From Mercurialis annua (taxonomy: Eukaryota; Streptophyta; Magnoliopsida; Malpighiales; Euphorbiaceae), in the NCBI RefSeq assembly GCF_937616625.2, contig NC_065572.1, positions 75,266,653-75,330,652 of the forward strand: a stretch of 64,000 nucleotides of DNA, read 5' to 3'. The stretch's first letter is position 1, and each line of letters starts with the position of its first letter. The position numbers and the translations under genes were made by a program. Shown here piece after piece: positions 1-10,893 of the stretch. The notes under the pieces were generated by a model. The model did not search any database. It was given only the letters and a program-made list of their open reading frames with translations, and was not told the origin of the DNA.

Positions 1-2630
1 CAGACAACGGCACTACTAAGCTGATTAACATCGCAGGCAAGACCCTCGTCAAGCCGAACAAAAAACTCGGAGAAAGAAAAGAATGTCAGCTGGTCACCTT
101 TGATCTTCCATATCTGGCATTTTACTACAACCAGAAGCTGTTACTGTACAAAGGGAGTGGCGAACATGAGTTCGATGAGATGGTTGCGAAGCTTAAAGAT
201 GGGCTGGGAGTTGTTCTGCAGGATTTTCATCAGCTGGCTGGGAAGCTTGGGAAGGATGAGGATGGGGTTTTTAGAGTTGAGTATGATGATGATATGGACG
301 GTGTGGAGGTGATTGAAGCTGTGGCTGATGGGATCAGTGTGGATGATCTGACTGGTGAGGAAGGGACTAGCTCTTTCAAGGATTTGATCCCTTATAATGG
401 GGTGTTGAACTTGGAAGGTCTTCATAAGCCTTTGTTGGCTGTGCAGGTGATTTTTTTGCTTCTGTTTTTACCATTTTTAGGGCATGCATACATATGTTTC
501 TTCAGGTATATTTAAGAGCTTTCAATATTGATTTAGATGCTAAAATTCTGGTGAATGTTCACTATTATTACTACATAAATAAGTCGAGCAGAAATCATAT
601 AATGTTAAATTTGATCTCGAGTTCAAGATCAAATGTTTAGGTACAAACTCGAACTAAAATTGCATTCAAACTGCTTCATCACGTAGCTCAACTAGTAAAA
701 GTACAATAATTATTAAAAAATTATCATTTTTATGTTTTTTTAAATGCCATAAAAATACAATTCAACCAGTTTTAAATACAAACAACTAAATTTAAAAGTA
801 TGAGATGCTAATATGATAAAATAAATAGATATTGTTTGTGTGAGTAAAAGACTCTTTTAGGTGAGCATTTATATTTAATACACGAACCTAACTCAATTTT
901 AAAAAAATTAATCTCAAAATTTATCGAGTCAATTTGAGTAATTTGAGAGTATTCCAATTCGTGTTACATCTCTAAGTATATGAAAGAACATGGATAGCTT
1001 ATAGAGATTTCATATTTTCTTGCAACTGGCAAAGCAAGACATTATTTTCTATTTTCTAGTATATGTGTGATGCACATTGATTGTGATATGCATACATTTA
1101 AAATAGACAAGACTTATCGAACAATAAATTTGTTTCTCTACCAGGATCATGATAAATTTAAGATCTTAAATAGGACTACCATCTTGCAACTACCTTCTGG
1201 CTGGCAATTTAATTTTAATGCCTACATTTTGCAATCTGACATTTAAGTTTTACATTTTTCTGATTAAATTTTTTAATTGAAAAGTGTGAATAAAAAATTA
1301 AGCCTTTTTATGGCTTGATTGGAAAACTTTTGCCAATTTGTCCCCACTATTTACAATTGCATCCAAATGACTTTAGTGATTAAATTAGCATGTACTATGT
1401 GGTCCAACTCAATTTGATTGCCCTAGTGATTAGATATTATTTCCTCTAATGCATATCTAAGTGAAATTGGTAGTCTTGATCATAATTTGAAAAAACACAA
1501 ATTCAAGTTATTTTTGGCCAAACTAGCTCTACTAATGCCCATTTATTTGAAAGTTGCAATTTGATCATTTCTTTTAATATTTTATTATAATTAATAAAAA
1601 ATTATAAGATACTTTTAAAAAAAAATTATCCTTTATAATTAATATATTTTGAAACTTTTATTTTATTTATTAATGGAATTACTTTAACCTATAGTATGTC
1701 ATCATTCAAGTCCAATAACCACTATCCTGGTCTTTCCCGCAGCTAACCAAGCTCAAAGACGGACTCTCGATGGGGTGCGCGTTCAATCACGCGATCTTAG
1801 ACGGTACTTCCACGTGGCATTTCATGAGCTCATGGGCTGAGATTTGCAGGGGCTCCAGTTCAATCTCCGTTCCGCCATTCCTCGAGCGCACCAAAGCGCG
1901 TGACACGCGTGTCAAGCTAGATCTCACTCTACCACCGGACCCACTCAGTGCAACATCCAACGGCGATGCTCATCCGGTCCCACAACTTAGAGAAAAAGTC
2001 TTTAAATTCTCTGAATCCGCCATCGCTCAGATCAAGTCAAAAGTCAACGCCAATCCTCCATCGGACGGTTCAAAGCCCTTCTCAACTTTTCAGTCACTAG
2101 CAGTTCATATCTGGCGCCATGTAACCCATGCACGTGAACTCAAACCTGAAGACTTCACGGTTTTCACGGTCTTCGCCGACTGCCGGAAAAGAGTGGACCC
2201 ACCAATGCCTGAAAGCTACTTCGGAAACCTAATTCAGGCCATATTCACGGCGACAGCTGCCGGGTTACTTACAGCAAACCCACCGGAATTCGGGGCGGCT
2301 GTAATACAAAAGGCAATAGAAGCACATAATGCTAAAGCCATTGATGAACGTAACAAAGAATGGGAAAGTGCACCAAAGATATTTCAGTTCAAGGACGCCG
2401 GAGTGAACTGTGTGGCGGTGGGTAGCTCGCCGAGATTTCCGGTTTATTCGGTGGATTTCGGGTGGGGGAAACCGGAGAGTGTGAGGAGTGGATGCAATAA
2501 TAGATTTGATGGGATGGTGTATCTGTATCAAGGGAAAGGCGGTGGTAAGGGCATTGATGTTGAAATAAGTTTGGAAGGTGGTGTTATGGAGAAGTTGGAG
2601 AAGGATAAGGAGTTTCTTTTGGAGAATTAG
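1..2630 (+). CDS. DCR: BAHD acyltransferase DCR, 5' partial
   Basis: Coding exons are 1-446 (open at the left edge, frame starting at base 3) and 1743-2630, joined in phase 0 across a GT-AG intron 447-1742; 443 residues are visible and about 10-40 N-terminal residues are probably missing. BAHD enzymes transfer acyl groups from acyl-CoA to alcohols or amines in the cytosol. The catalytic HxxxDG motif is present as HAILDG (His codon 1788-1790), and the structural motif DFGWG starts at 2454. The opening segment (TLVKPNKKLG, VTFDLPYLAFYYNQKLLLYK) and the MGCAFNHAILDGTSTWHF block fit the DCR/PEL3 clade, needed in Arabidopsis for cutin and cuticular ridges, rather than HCT-type enzymes. Clade placement is by eye from remembered family sequence. 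The single intron near the middle is usual for BAHD genes. Confidence 0.9.
447..1742 (+). other. DCR intron
   Basis: A 1.3 kb AT-rich GT-AG intron. The stretch about 560-970 contains words such as ctcgagttcaag and acgaacctaactc in opposite sense, which looks like an old small inverted-repeat insertion, but I could not define its ends. No coding sequence was seen. Confidence 0.75.
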
Positions 2631-2828
2631 AGTAAGAAATTTACATTTTAGTACTGGATTTGGGAGCTATTGAAGGAGTTTGTGGTTTTATTTGTTGAGT
2701 TTTTTTTTATTATTTGAGTTTGTTTGCTGCTTTTGTTGATGGTTAGTCTCCAACTAGTTCGATTCTGTTTCATTAATATGAAATTAGATATTTTAATAAC
2801 TACATTACTGATTTTATCATTTATTTTT

Positions 2829-3128
2829 GAGAAAAGGATCATTTATGTACTTACGGTTTGCCTCCAGAATCAAGTAAGCCATCAACGTCCGAATAGTTAA
2901 AATATACCATCAACGTCCAGAAAGATTAAAATATGCTCAACGTCTTAAAAAATGAACAATCAGACCCCCAATTTTGACGCATAAATAAAACATTGGGGTC
3001 TGGTTGTCAATATCGAGGACCTGTTTATTCATTTTTAAGATGTTCATGGTATATTTGAACCTTTTCTGACGTTGAGGTTTTACTTGATCCTACATTCAAA
3101 TCTTAGAGGTATAAATAATCCTTTTTCC
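2829..3128. mobile_element. Mutator-like MITE, 300 bp
   Basis: The left end GAGAAAAGGATCATTTAT pairs with the inverted right end GGAAAAAGGATTATTTAT, and similarity continues inward past 100 bases (both arms carry ATCAAGTAA and TCAACGTC words). The sequence is flanked by an identical 9-base direct repeat TTTATTTTT at 2820-2828 and 3129-3137. A 9 bp duplication with long TIRs is the Mutator superfamily signature. There is no internal ORF. The flanking repeat is T-rich, which slightly weakens it. Confidence 0.72.
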
Positions 3129-3933
3129 TTTATTTTTTTTTCATTTTGTAAATGACTTTAATTAATAATAAATGATAAAATAAGGAAAAATATATTGTTG
3201 ATATCCACATATATGATAAAATTAATAAATGCATTAAATAAACAAAAAATAATAGATTAGTTTGGCAATTTTACGTTTTGAGTTAATTTTATTCGGATGC
3301 AATTAAAAAGATGAAAATTTAATAAATTTAATAAATTAGATTTTTATATTTTTTATTTTTGTTGGATATAATTGATATAAATTTTAAAAATTGTCTGACC
3401 AAATTGTTAAAATTTATTCATGGTACTTGACAAATTATAATGTACTATATTTTAAAATATACGGATTCAATTTATATAAAATTAACTTTGTCGATATTTT
3501 TTTTATCTTATTAAGCATGTAAAAGATACTTATTTTTAATCAAAGAGAATCACTCCCACAAATTTCATCTTTTATATATTATTCATAATTTTCCAAGTAT
3601 GTATGATCAATAATAATAATAATTCAAGTATGCAGGTGAGACCATATATCCTTCATATTAAGTGATGATTAGAAATTTAACGGTCTCATCAAACGCCTCT
3701 ATATGGATTTTTAGTAGAAAATAATTGATACTATTTGTTTAAAGTGTAACTCTCAATCAACCATCTAAACAAGATGTCTCCTTTTAAACAAAACTTTATT
3801 AATTAGTTGCCACCAATTTCAAGCTTGAGGCCTCTCCTAGGTGCTTAACTTTTCTCATGTCTTTCTTTGGAGGATTGAGTTCAGTACTTATATGATTGTA
3901 AAGCACCTATTACATATAACATTAAAAAAAGAA

Positions 3934-4291
3934 GGCCAAATGTTGTAAAAAGGCCAAACCTTTCACAAAAGTTTCACAAAAGTCCCCACCTTTCAATTTT
4001 GTCGATTTTGGCCAAAAACTGATTATTTAGTTTCACAAAAGTCCCAACCTTTTAATTTTGTCGATTTTGGCCAAAAATGGATTATTTGGTTTCACAAAAG
4101 TCCTGATCTTTCAATATTTAGCATGGCACATAAGCATCACATAGGCGCCACATAGGCAAATTGAAATCAATCTGAGAGTTGGCCACAATTGAAACCAAAT
4201 AATTTATTTTTGGCCAAAATTGACAAAATTGAAAGGTCAGACCTTTTGTGAAACTTTTATGAAAGGTTTGGCCTTTTTAAGACATTTGGCC
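3934..4291. mobile_element. Mutator-like MITE, 358 bp
   Basis: The terminal inverted repeats start GGCCAAATGTTGTAAAAAGG and, inverted from the right, GGCCAAATGTCTTAAAAAGG. They then share the CAAACCTTTCA block and run on for over 60 bases. Flanks carry the 9-base direct repeat AAAAAAGAA at 3925-3933 and 4292-4300. The left arm holds a roughly 60 bp partial tandem duplication (TTTCACAAAAGTCC units near 3968, 4030 and 4090). It is non-coding and related to the element at 26695-27005. Confidence 0.82.
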
Positions 4292-4586
4292 AAAAAAGAA
4301 TGATGCTTTCGCTGAAAGGGTGTCAAACTGGTTGAGATGTTCGGGTGCGATCGCTGATTCTTTTACTTTAATTTTAAAAAAAAAAACATATTACATTAAA
4401 ATGTATAAGCTATAAAAGAGAAGAGGGTCTTAAAAATTTGTGCAAACCAACTCATATAAAAATTCACGAACTAGCACCTAGTTAAAATAGATTTTAAACT
4501 ATCTTTTTGAGTTATATATAGTTTTGATTGAAAATAAAGAAGTCCATCAAGAAAAAATAAAACCATGTAGTTTTGATAAGAAAAAA

Positions 4587-4939
4587 AACAAAGAATCAAC
4601 TCAGTTTTTGAATTTATGTTTTGAAATTAAAGAAATCATTTTTAATATTTTTACCAATTTAATCTTCAAATTTTTATTTTGGGATTAAATAAGTTATTTT
4701 TAATTTTTTAGTCAATTAGATTCCATATTTTTTTTATTTTGGGTCAAATAACTCCTAGTTTATATACCTCAAATATGTGACTTATTTAGCCCCATAAACG
4801 AGTTTAAAAATCTAATTGAATAAAATAATCTATTTGATTTCGAAATACAAATTTAAGAATATAATGGATTAAAAACAGTTAAAAATGACCTACTTGATTA
4901 AGAAATACAAGTTGAAGGACTGGATTGACCCTTTATTCT
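4587..4939. mobile_element. probable degenerate Mutator-like MITE
   Basis: Degenerate inverted arms: left AAAGAATCAACTCAG, right inverted AAAGGGTCAATCCAG, followed in both by T-rich sequence with AAATTAG and TTATTTTG words. The 9-base direct repeat AAGAAAAAA is at 4578-4586 and 4940-4948, but it is low-complexity and could be chance. Non-coding. Confidence 0.5.
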
Positions 4940-5019
4940 AAGAAAAAAAGAGTTTAATTTGAATCCCTAAAATGATATACCTGTAGCCAAATACTCCTAC
5001 TATTTCTCTCTAAACCTCT

Positions 5020-5679
5020 AACCTAGACATTATGTCGGTTGCTGTCGCCTGAGCTAGCTCGATAAAGAGTTCTACCGTCGCTTCTTCCTTCTCCGCTGCA
5101 CTTCCGTCGCCACTTCTCTTCTCAGGTAAACATTTTAATTTCGGTTGTTTTTCCATGACAGTGATGTAATGGTTTTACCAGTTGGTATAAAATGGACACG
5201 TATGACTAAAATGTCTAAATTGGACATCTAAGAAGTTTAAATCCTCTCTTAATATGATCTCTATTAGTGTACGCTGTTTCTGGTTGATGTGATTATTGGA
5301 TAATCGTTGGTTGGATTTATCGGCTGTAGTTTGACATTTGTTTAATTGGATAATTAATATGTGCTTGAAAAAATTCAGTATTTGGTATTGTTTTTGTAGT
5401 TTTTTCAGCTTGTGCTTGTTTCTTTCCATTCGTGTTTCTTTAGTTGTTAAATGAGTTGAGCTCGTGTTCTTTTGTTTGTTTATGATTCGGTTGAAATTGG
5501 AACACTTGAAGAAAGTAATTGAAGTTCTAGTTGAATCTTGAGATTTTATGCTTTAAAAGCAATATGAAATTCATTATTTTCGTGTATGTTGTTTCAGGAA
5601 ATTTTTGTCGAGTTCAAATTATTACTTGTAGGAACAATGCTTATTGTGGAATGTAATTTTTGAGGACTTTTTGTGTGAA
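5020..5679 (+). promoter_or_regulatory. MTB 5' leader with intron and uORFs
   Basis: The probable leader is an exon ending at 5125 (CTCAG|GTAAAC), a GT-AG leader intron 5126-5597 and a second exon 5598-5679. Two short upstream ORFs are visible: 5032-5052 (MSVAVA, only if transcription starts before it) and 5637-5663 (MLIVECNF), which lies in the spliced leader and ends 16 bases before the main start codon. The transcription start was not determined. Confidence 0.6.
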
Positions 5680-8600
5680 ATGGATTCACCTGATCGTAAT
5701 CGGAGTTATGTGAAACGAGATAATGAGGATAGTTCAGATGTGAGGGGGGATAGGATAAGAGATGATGATGAATGGGAGAGTACTGAAAAGAGGAAGCACC
5801 GGTCAGGAAGGTCTAGGAAGCTTAGCAATGGAGAAGATGCTGATGCAATAGATGGCAGTGGAAGAAGAAGAAGTTCTGGCGGGGATAGGAGTGATAGTCG
5901 TAAGAGGTCAGGTGGTGGCTCGAGTAGGGTTGGTAGTGATGATGATGATTATGAAACAAGGAAAGATCTGCGCTCAAAACAATTGAAGAGAAAACAAGAG
6001 GAAAGTAGCTTGGAAAAGTTGAGCAGTTGGTACCAGGATGGAGACCTAGAGACCAAGCAGGGTGGTGAGAAGTCCGGATGTAAAGGACATAGTCGTCCCG
6101 ATGAGAGCGAGAGAAGGAAAATAACATCAAAGATAGCAGAACACGAGGGTTCCAGTATTGGAAGTAAAAACAAAGAAGAAAGATTCCATGATGGGGAACA
6201 AGAAAAAGCACAAGATAGGGAATCTAAGCATTCAGACAGGAGAGAGAGCAGCCGTGAGAAGGTTCATGGTTCCACAGAGTCGGGAAGAATTTCCAGGAGG
6301 AGGTGGGATGACTCAGATGCTGGCAAGAGATCTGAAGAAGTTCATCATGAAAAGGCTGATCTAAGAAGCGGAAAGGGTTCTGATTCCAGGCATGAGAGTT
6401 TGAAAGAGAAAAGTGTTTCTGCTAGAAATGAACCTAATGATAGTAAAACCAAGGGCTTAGATCCATCGAATGAGACGGGTGTTAAATCGAACAACAAAGA
6501 AGATAGAAGAGGTGATGGTGAGAGGAACAAGAGCAAAAACAGATCAGAAGTTGCAGAGGAAGAAGATAAGAGCCCTGCCACTCGTGAAGACAGATCAACC
6601 CGTGAGAAAAATGAGAAGGCTAAACAACAGAGGACTCCCATCAGTAGGGATGCTGGTGAAGTGCGTGAAAGATCTTCAATTGCAGATGAAGATGGAAATA
6701 CTGGGGGAAGGGATAAAAGTGCCAAAGAAGTTGGCCGCTCTAATAGGTCCAAGACCCCAGAAAAGAGTGTAAGGCGACACCCAGAATCACAACACTCTGA
6801 ACTGGAGTATGAAAGAAGCTCAGACAACAGGAGGAAGGACTTCGAAAAGGATGGCCATAAGGATGATAGAACGAAGGGCAGGGATGATTTTTGGGGCGAC
6901 AGGAGTAGAGATCGGGAAAGTTCTAAAGATAGCTGGAAAAGAAGACAATCTACTAGCAATGATAGAGAAGCAAAAGATGGAGACGTTGCTTATGATCGCG
7001 GCAGAGATTGGGAGCCTAGACATGCTCGTGAGAGGAATGACAATGAAAGGCCACATGGACGAACCAGGGGTGAAGCTGTTAAAACATCATCAAATTTTGG
7101 AATTTCAAATGAGAATTATGACGTTATAGAGATACAAACCAAGCCTCTTGATTTTGGTCGACCTGAGTCTGCATCCAACTTTGCCAGGAGAAGTGAGCAT
7201 GGTCAGCAATCTGATGGTAAATCAGGGTCAAATGCTGAAGAGTGGGCTCATATGCGAGATGAAAGGGTAAGGCGACTTGATATACAGGGTTCTAGTGAGG
7301 ATACAAAGGAAAGATTTAATGATGATAGCGTGTCATGGAGGGATGAAATGGACTACCAGGCAGGAAAAGGAAGAGGACAGAGAGGGGCCATGTCGGGTCG
7401 TGGTGCCGGTGGACAAAGCTCCAGTGGTGGGTCACAGACACCTTACGGTAATCAGGATTCAGGATCTTTTTCCAGAAATTCTCAACAAGGAGTAAAAGGG
7501 AGTAGGATTGGAAGGGGAGGAAGGGGTAGGCCTGCTGGCAGAGACAACCAACAGGTCCCATTACCCTTAATGGGTTCACCTTTTGGGCCTATCGGAATTC
7601 CACCACCTGGTCCAATGCAGCCACTTGGCCCCAGTATGTCACCAGCTCCAGGCCCTCTAATGACACCAGGTGTCATTTTTCCGCCATTTTCTTCACCAGT
7701 GATTTGGCCTGGTGCTCGAGGTGTGGAGATGAACATGCTAGGGATGCCACCGGCTCTATCTCCTGTTCCTCCCGGACCATCAGCCCCAAGATTTCCTCCT
7801 AGCATGGGGAATCCCTCAAATCCGGCTATGTTTTTTAATCAGGCAGGTTCTGGAAGGGGAATGCCTCCAAATATGTCTGGTCCTAGTTTTAATCCTGCAG
7901 GACTAGTAGGAAGAGGAACAACTTCTGATAAGACTTCAGGGGGCTGGATTCCTCCTAGAAATAGTGGACCTCCTGGTAAAGCACCTTCAAGAGGAGAGCA
8001 GAATGATTATTCGCAAAATTTTGTAGATACTGGTATGCGGCCCCAGAATTTTATCAGGGAGCTGGAGCTTACAAATGTTGTAGAGGACTACCCCAAGCTT
8101 AGGGAGCTTATACAGAAAAAGGATGAGATTGTGACTAAATCTGCCTCTGCTCCTATGTACTTGAAAGGCGACTTGCGTGAGTTTGAGTTGTCGCCTGAGC
8201 TCCTTGGAACCAAGTTTGATGTGATTCTGGTGGACCCTCCTTGGGAGGAATATGTTCACCGAGCTCCTGGTGTTGCTGACCACATGGAGTATTGGACATT
8301 TGAAGAAATACTAAATCTTAAGATTGAGGTAACTAGATGTTTTTACGTACAGTTGCCTTTCAGTAGAATTTGAGTAACTGCACTTTTTCAATTCTTGTGA
8401 TTTTAACCTGCTGTCAAGTAATTTTGCTCTGTTGGAGTAAGTTGATAATCTGAATCATTTAGCATCAGAATCTTGACTCGTAAAACGGGTCATACTTTTA
8501 TATAGATGGACTAGGAGCTTTATATTATAATTTGTCCAGTAGATAAATAAATATCTTCATTAGCATTTTGTCTTTTACTATACAGGCTATAGCAGATACA

Positions 8601-10278
8601 CCTTCATTTATCTTTCTCTGGGTAGGTGATGGTGTGGGACTTGAGCAGGGTCGCCAATGTTTAAAGAAGGTACTTAGTAGCCAAGGCCTTGTAATTAAAA
8701 TGGTCATGCTGTCATATTGTACCTTCTCTCTTTGGTCATCTGGTAATGTTGTTTATGATCCATCTGGGCATTTTTTTGCTTTTTACTCTTTATGTATTAG
8801 TGGGGATTCCGGAGATGCGAGGATATTTGTTGGGTGAAAACCAATAAAAGTAATGCAACTCCAGGGCTGCGGCATGATTCTCATACTCTTTTTCAACATT
8901 CAAAGGTCAGTAATTCAATGTGCTTCTACGTGATAATACTCATGTTCCCCTTTCTTTTTGCCTTCTCCTGGATTGCGATTTCATTGCTAGTGTATTTACT
9001 TTTTATTCTAAACTTTCATTGCATTGAAGGAACACTGCTTGATGGGTATAAAAGGAACAGTTCGCCGGAGCACTGATGGTCACATTATACATGCTAATAT
9101 TGATACTGACGTGATTATTGCCGAAGAACCTCCTTATGGTTAGTGCTTTTACAAAATTGAAATTATTGGTGGGGTTAATCCATTTAACATTTGTTTGCTC
9201 ATCTTTCATACATAAAGATATAGATCTATTCAATTGTGCATCTCTTTAAGTTTCACTTTTATTTTCCGTTCTCTTATCATGATTTAACAATGAAAAGATC
9301 TATTCTACGCAAGCCTTTGCTCTTCTTCTTTCATTGTATGTGCCTGGTTTCCTCATGTGTTTTGGAGTTGTCCTTGAAATGTGAATTCTGTAAACCCAGT
9401 GTACATTGTCATCATACGAAACCAATCACATTTACTATTTTCTATTGCTTTCAGATCAAATGAGCATTTTGTAAAGGGGTATATTTATGCCAATGAAATT
9501 GCAGGTTCAACTCAAAAGCCTGAAGATATGTATCGGATAATTGAGCATTTCTCCCTTGGTCGTAGAAGGCTTGAGCTTTTTGGTGAAGACCATAATATTC
9601 GAGCCGGTTGGTTGACAGTTGGTAAAGAACTTTCCTCTTCAAATTTCAATGCTGAGGTACATATCTGCCAGAAAATTTAAATAATTTAGGCTCCCATTGC
9701 TTAGGTTATATAATTCAATGCTAACGTTTTCTCAGTGACTTTGTAAAACTGATATTATCTTGTATTTTTACTTTATTTCAATGATTGCTTGTAATCATTT
9801 ATTTAGCCTGCAAAATTAACATGAGGTTGGTAAATATCAGGCATATGTTAAAGGTTTTGCTGACAAGGACGGAAAAGTTTGGCAAGGAGGCGGCGGCCGA
9901 AATCCCCCGCCCGAGGCACCTCATCTCGTCATTACAACCCCAGAAATAGAGGCTCTACGGCCAAAATCACCGATGAAGAACCAACAGCAGCAACAGTCAG
10001 CATCCATCTCTCTAACAACAGCCTCTTCTTCCAACAGAAGGACTGCTGGAAATTCTCCTCAGAATCCAAACACTATGAGTGTAGCTTTAAACCAAGAGGC
10101 TTCCAGCTCGAACCCTTCGACTCCTGCTCCTTGGGCTCCGCCAATGGAGGGTATAAGAGGACGAGAAGGTGGAAATATGCCGGCAGAGGACAAAGTTTTT
10201 GATATGTATGGGTATGGCGGACCGGCTAATGGCGACTATTTAGATTTTGAGTCACATAGGGCCATGAATTTGTTGTAG
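5680..10278 (+). CDS. MTB: METTL14-like m6A methyltransferase subunit (MTB)
   Basis: Exons 5680-8328, 8586-8669, 8801-8905, 9030-9138, 9505-9656 and 9841-10278 join in phase to 1178 residues. I chose ATG 5680 ([10 protein letters not shown]) because the open frame upstream has only a TTG. This is the plant partner of METTL3/MTA in the nuclear complex that writes N6-methyladenosine on mRNA; the Arabidopsis gene is EMB1691. The first ~560 residues are an acidic/basic Arg-Ser-Asp-Glu-rich low-complexity region, followed by Gly/Arg-rich (RGRGG) and Pro/Gly/Met-rich segments. The MT-A70 methyltransferase domain begins near residue 800. It has DPPW at 852-855, [14 protein letters not shown] just after, [13 protein letters not shown], and [20 protein letters not shown] ending at about residue 983. 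The C-terminus is Gln/Ser/Pro-rich. The assignment is strong from continuous family blocks across five introns. Confidence 0.95.
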
Positions 10279-10893
10279 CAAACAACCGTATCATATAATC
10301 TTATTGTTCCATTACCTGTTTTAGTTTTTCCTTCGATTAGTATTTGAATGGAAATAAAATGTCGTTTCTATCTCTCTCAAATCCCTTAACTGGCGAGTCT
10401 GTTCTTCAGAATTATAATTTAAGGCCTCAAAGCTATATAAATTTAATTATTGTCGTTGATTATCTTGAATGTCTCGCTATGTAAATCAATTTTAAATTCA
10501 AACCAAAAATTTTAGCTGCAAAGTTGCAGTTGATTATGAATAAATATTTATTTACTCACAATTGTCTAGGAGATTGTGACACAAACTTCAGAGTCATAAT
10601 CTTCACTTGAAGAGATCTCTGTTCCATTAACCCTACAAAATATAATATGAAATCCAATCCGTTTCTGAAATTAAGCATTTCTTACTACTACCAGCATTGA
10701 CATTGTACAAAATCATATATTACAATCCAAGAAACCGAATCTTCTGAAATTCGGACGAATAAGAAGATAATATTAATAATAAAAAGAATATTTAGCTACT
10801 CTGCGCTTCTCTCTTCTCATTTACGAGGTTTATGTCGCCACCGACTCATTTCAGAGATTGAAGCGGTTTCTGATAGTACTAGAAACAAAGGTC
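10279..10893. other. convergent 3' regions of MTB and HCF106
   Basis: About 0.6 kb between two tail-to-tail stop codons. It is AT-rich and non-coding, presumably the 3' UTRs of both genes. I see no separate element. Confidence 0.7.

Larger units (their letters stand above)
2631..5020. other. intergenic spacer DCR-MTB
   Basis: AT-rich spacer with no gene. The first ~200 bases are the DCR 3' region. Three short TIR elements lie at 2829-3128, 3934-4291 and 4587-4939 and are listed separately; the rest has no recognisable feature. Confidence 0.7.

Noticed and set aside
5644..5679. Upstream extension of the MTB frame (WNVIFEDFLCE)
   Set aside because: It begins at a TTG, not an ATG, and lies in the leader. 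The family N-terminus starts at MDSPDRN.
6345..6959. 204-codon minus-strand ORF within MTB
   Set aside because: Reverse reading of the Arg/Ser/Asp/Glu-rich low-complexity region; Leu/Ser-rich composition with no domain, and the plus strand is clearly coding.
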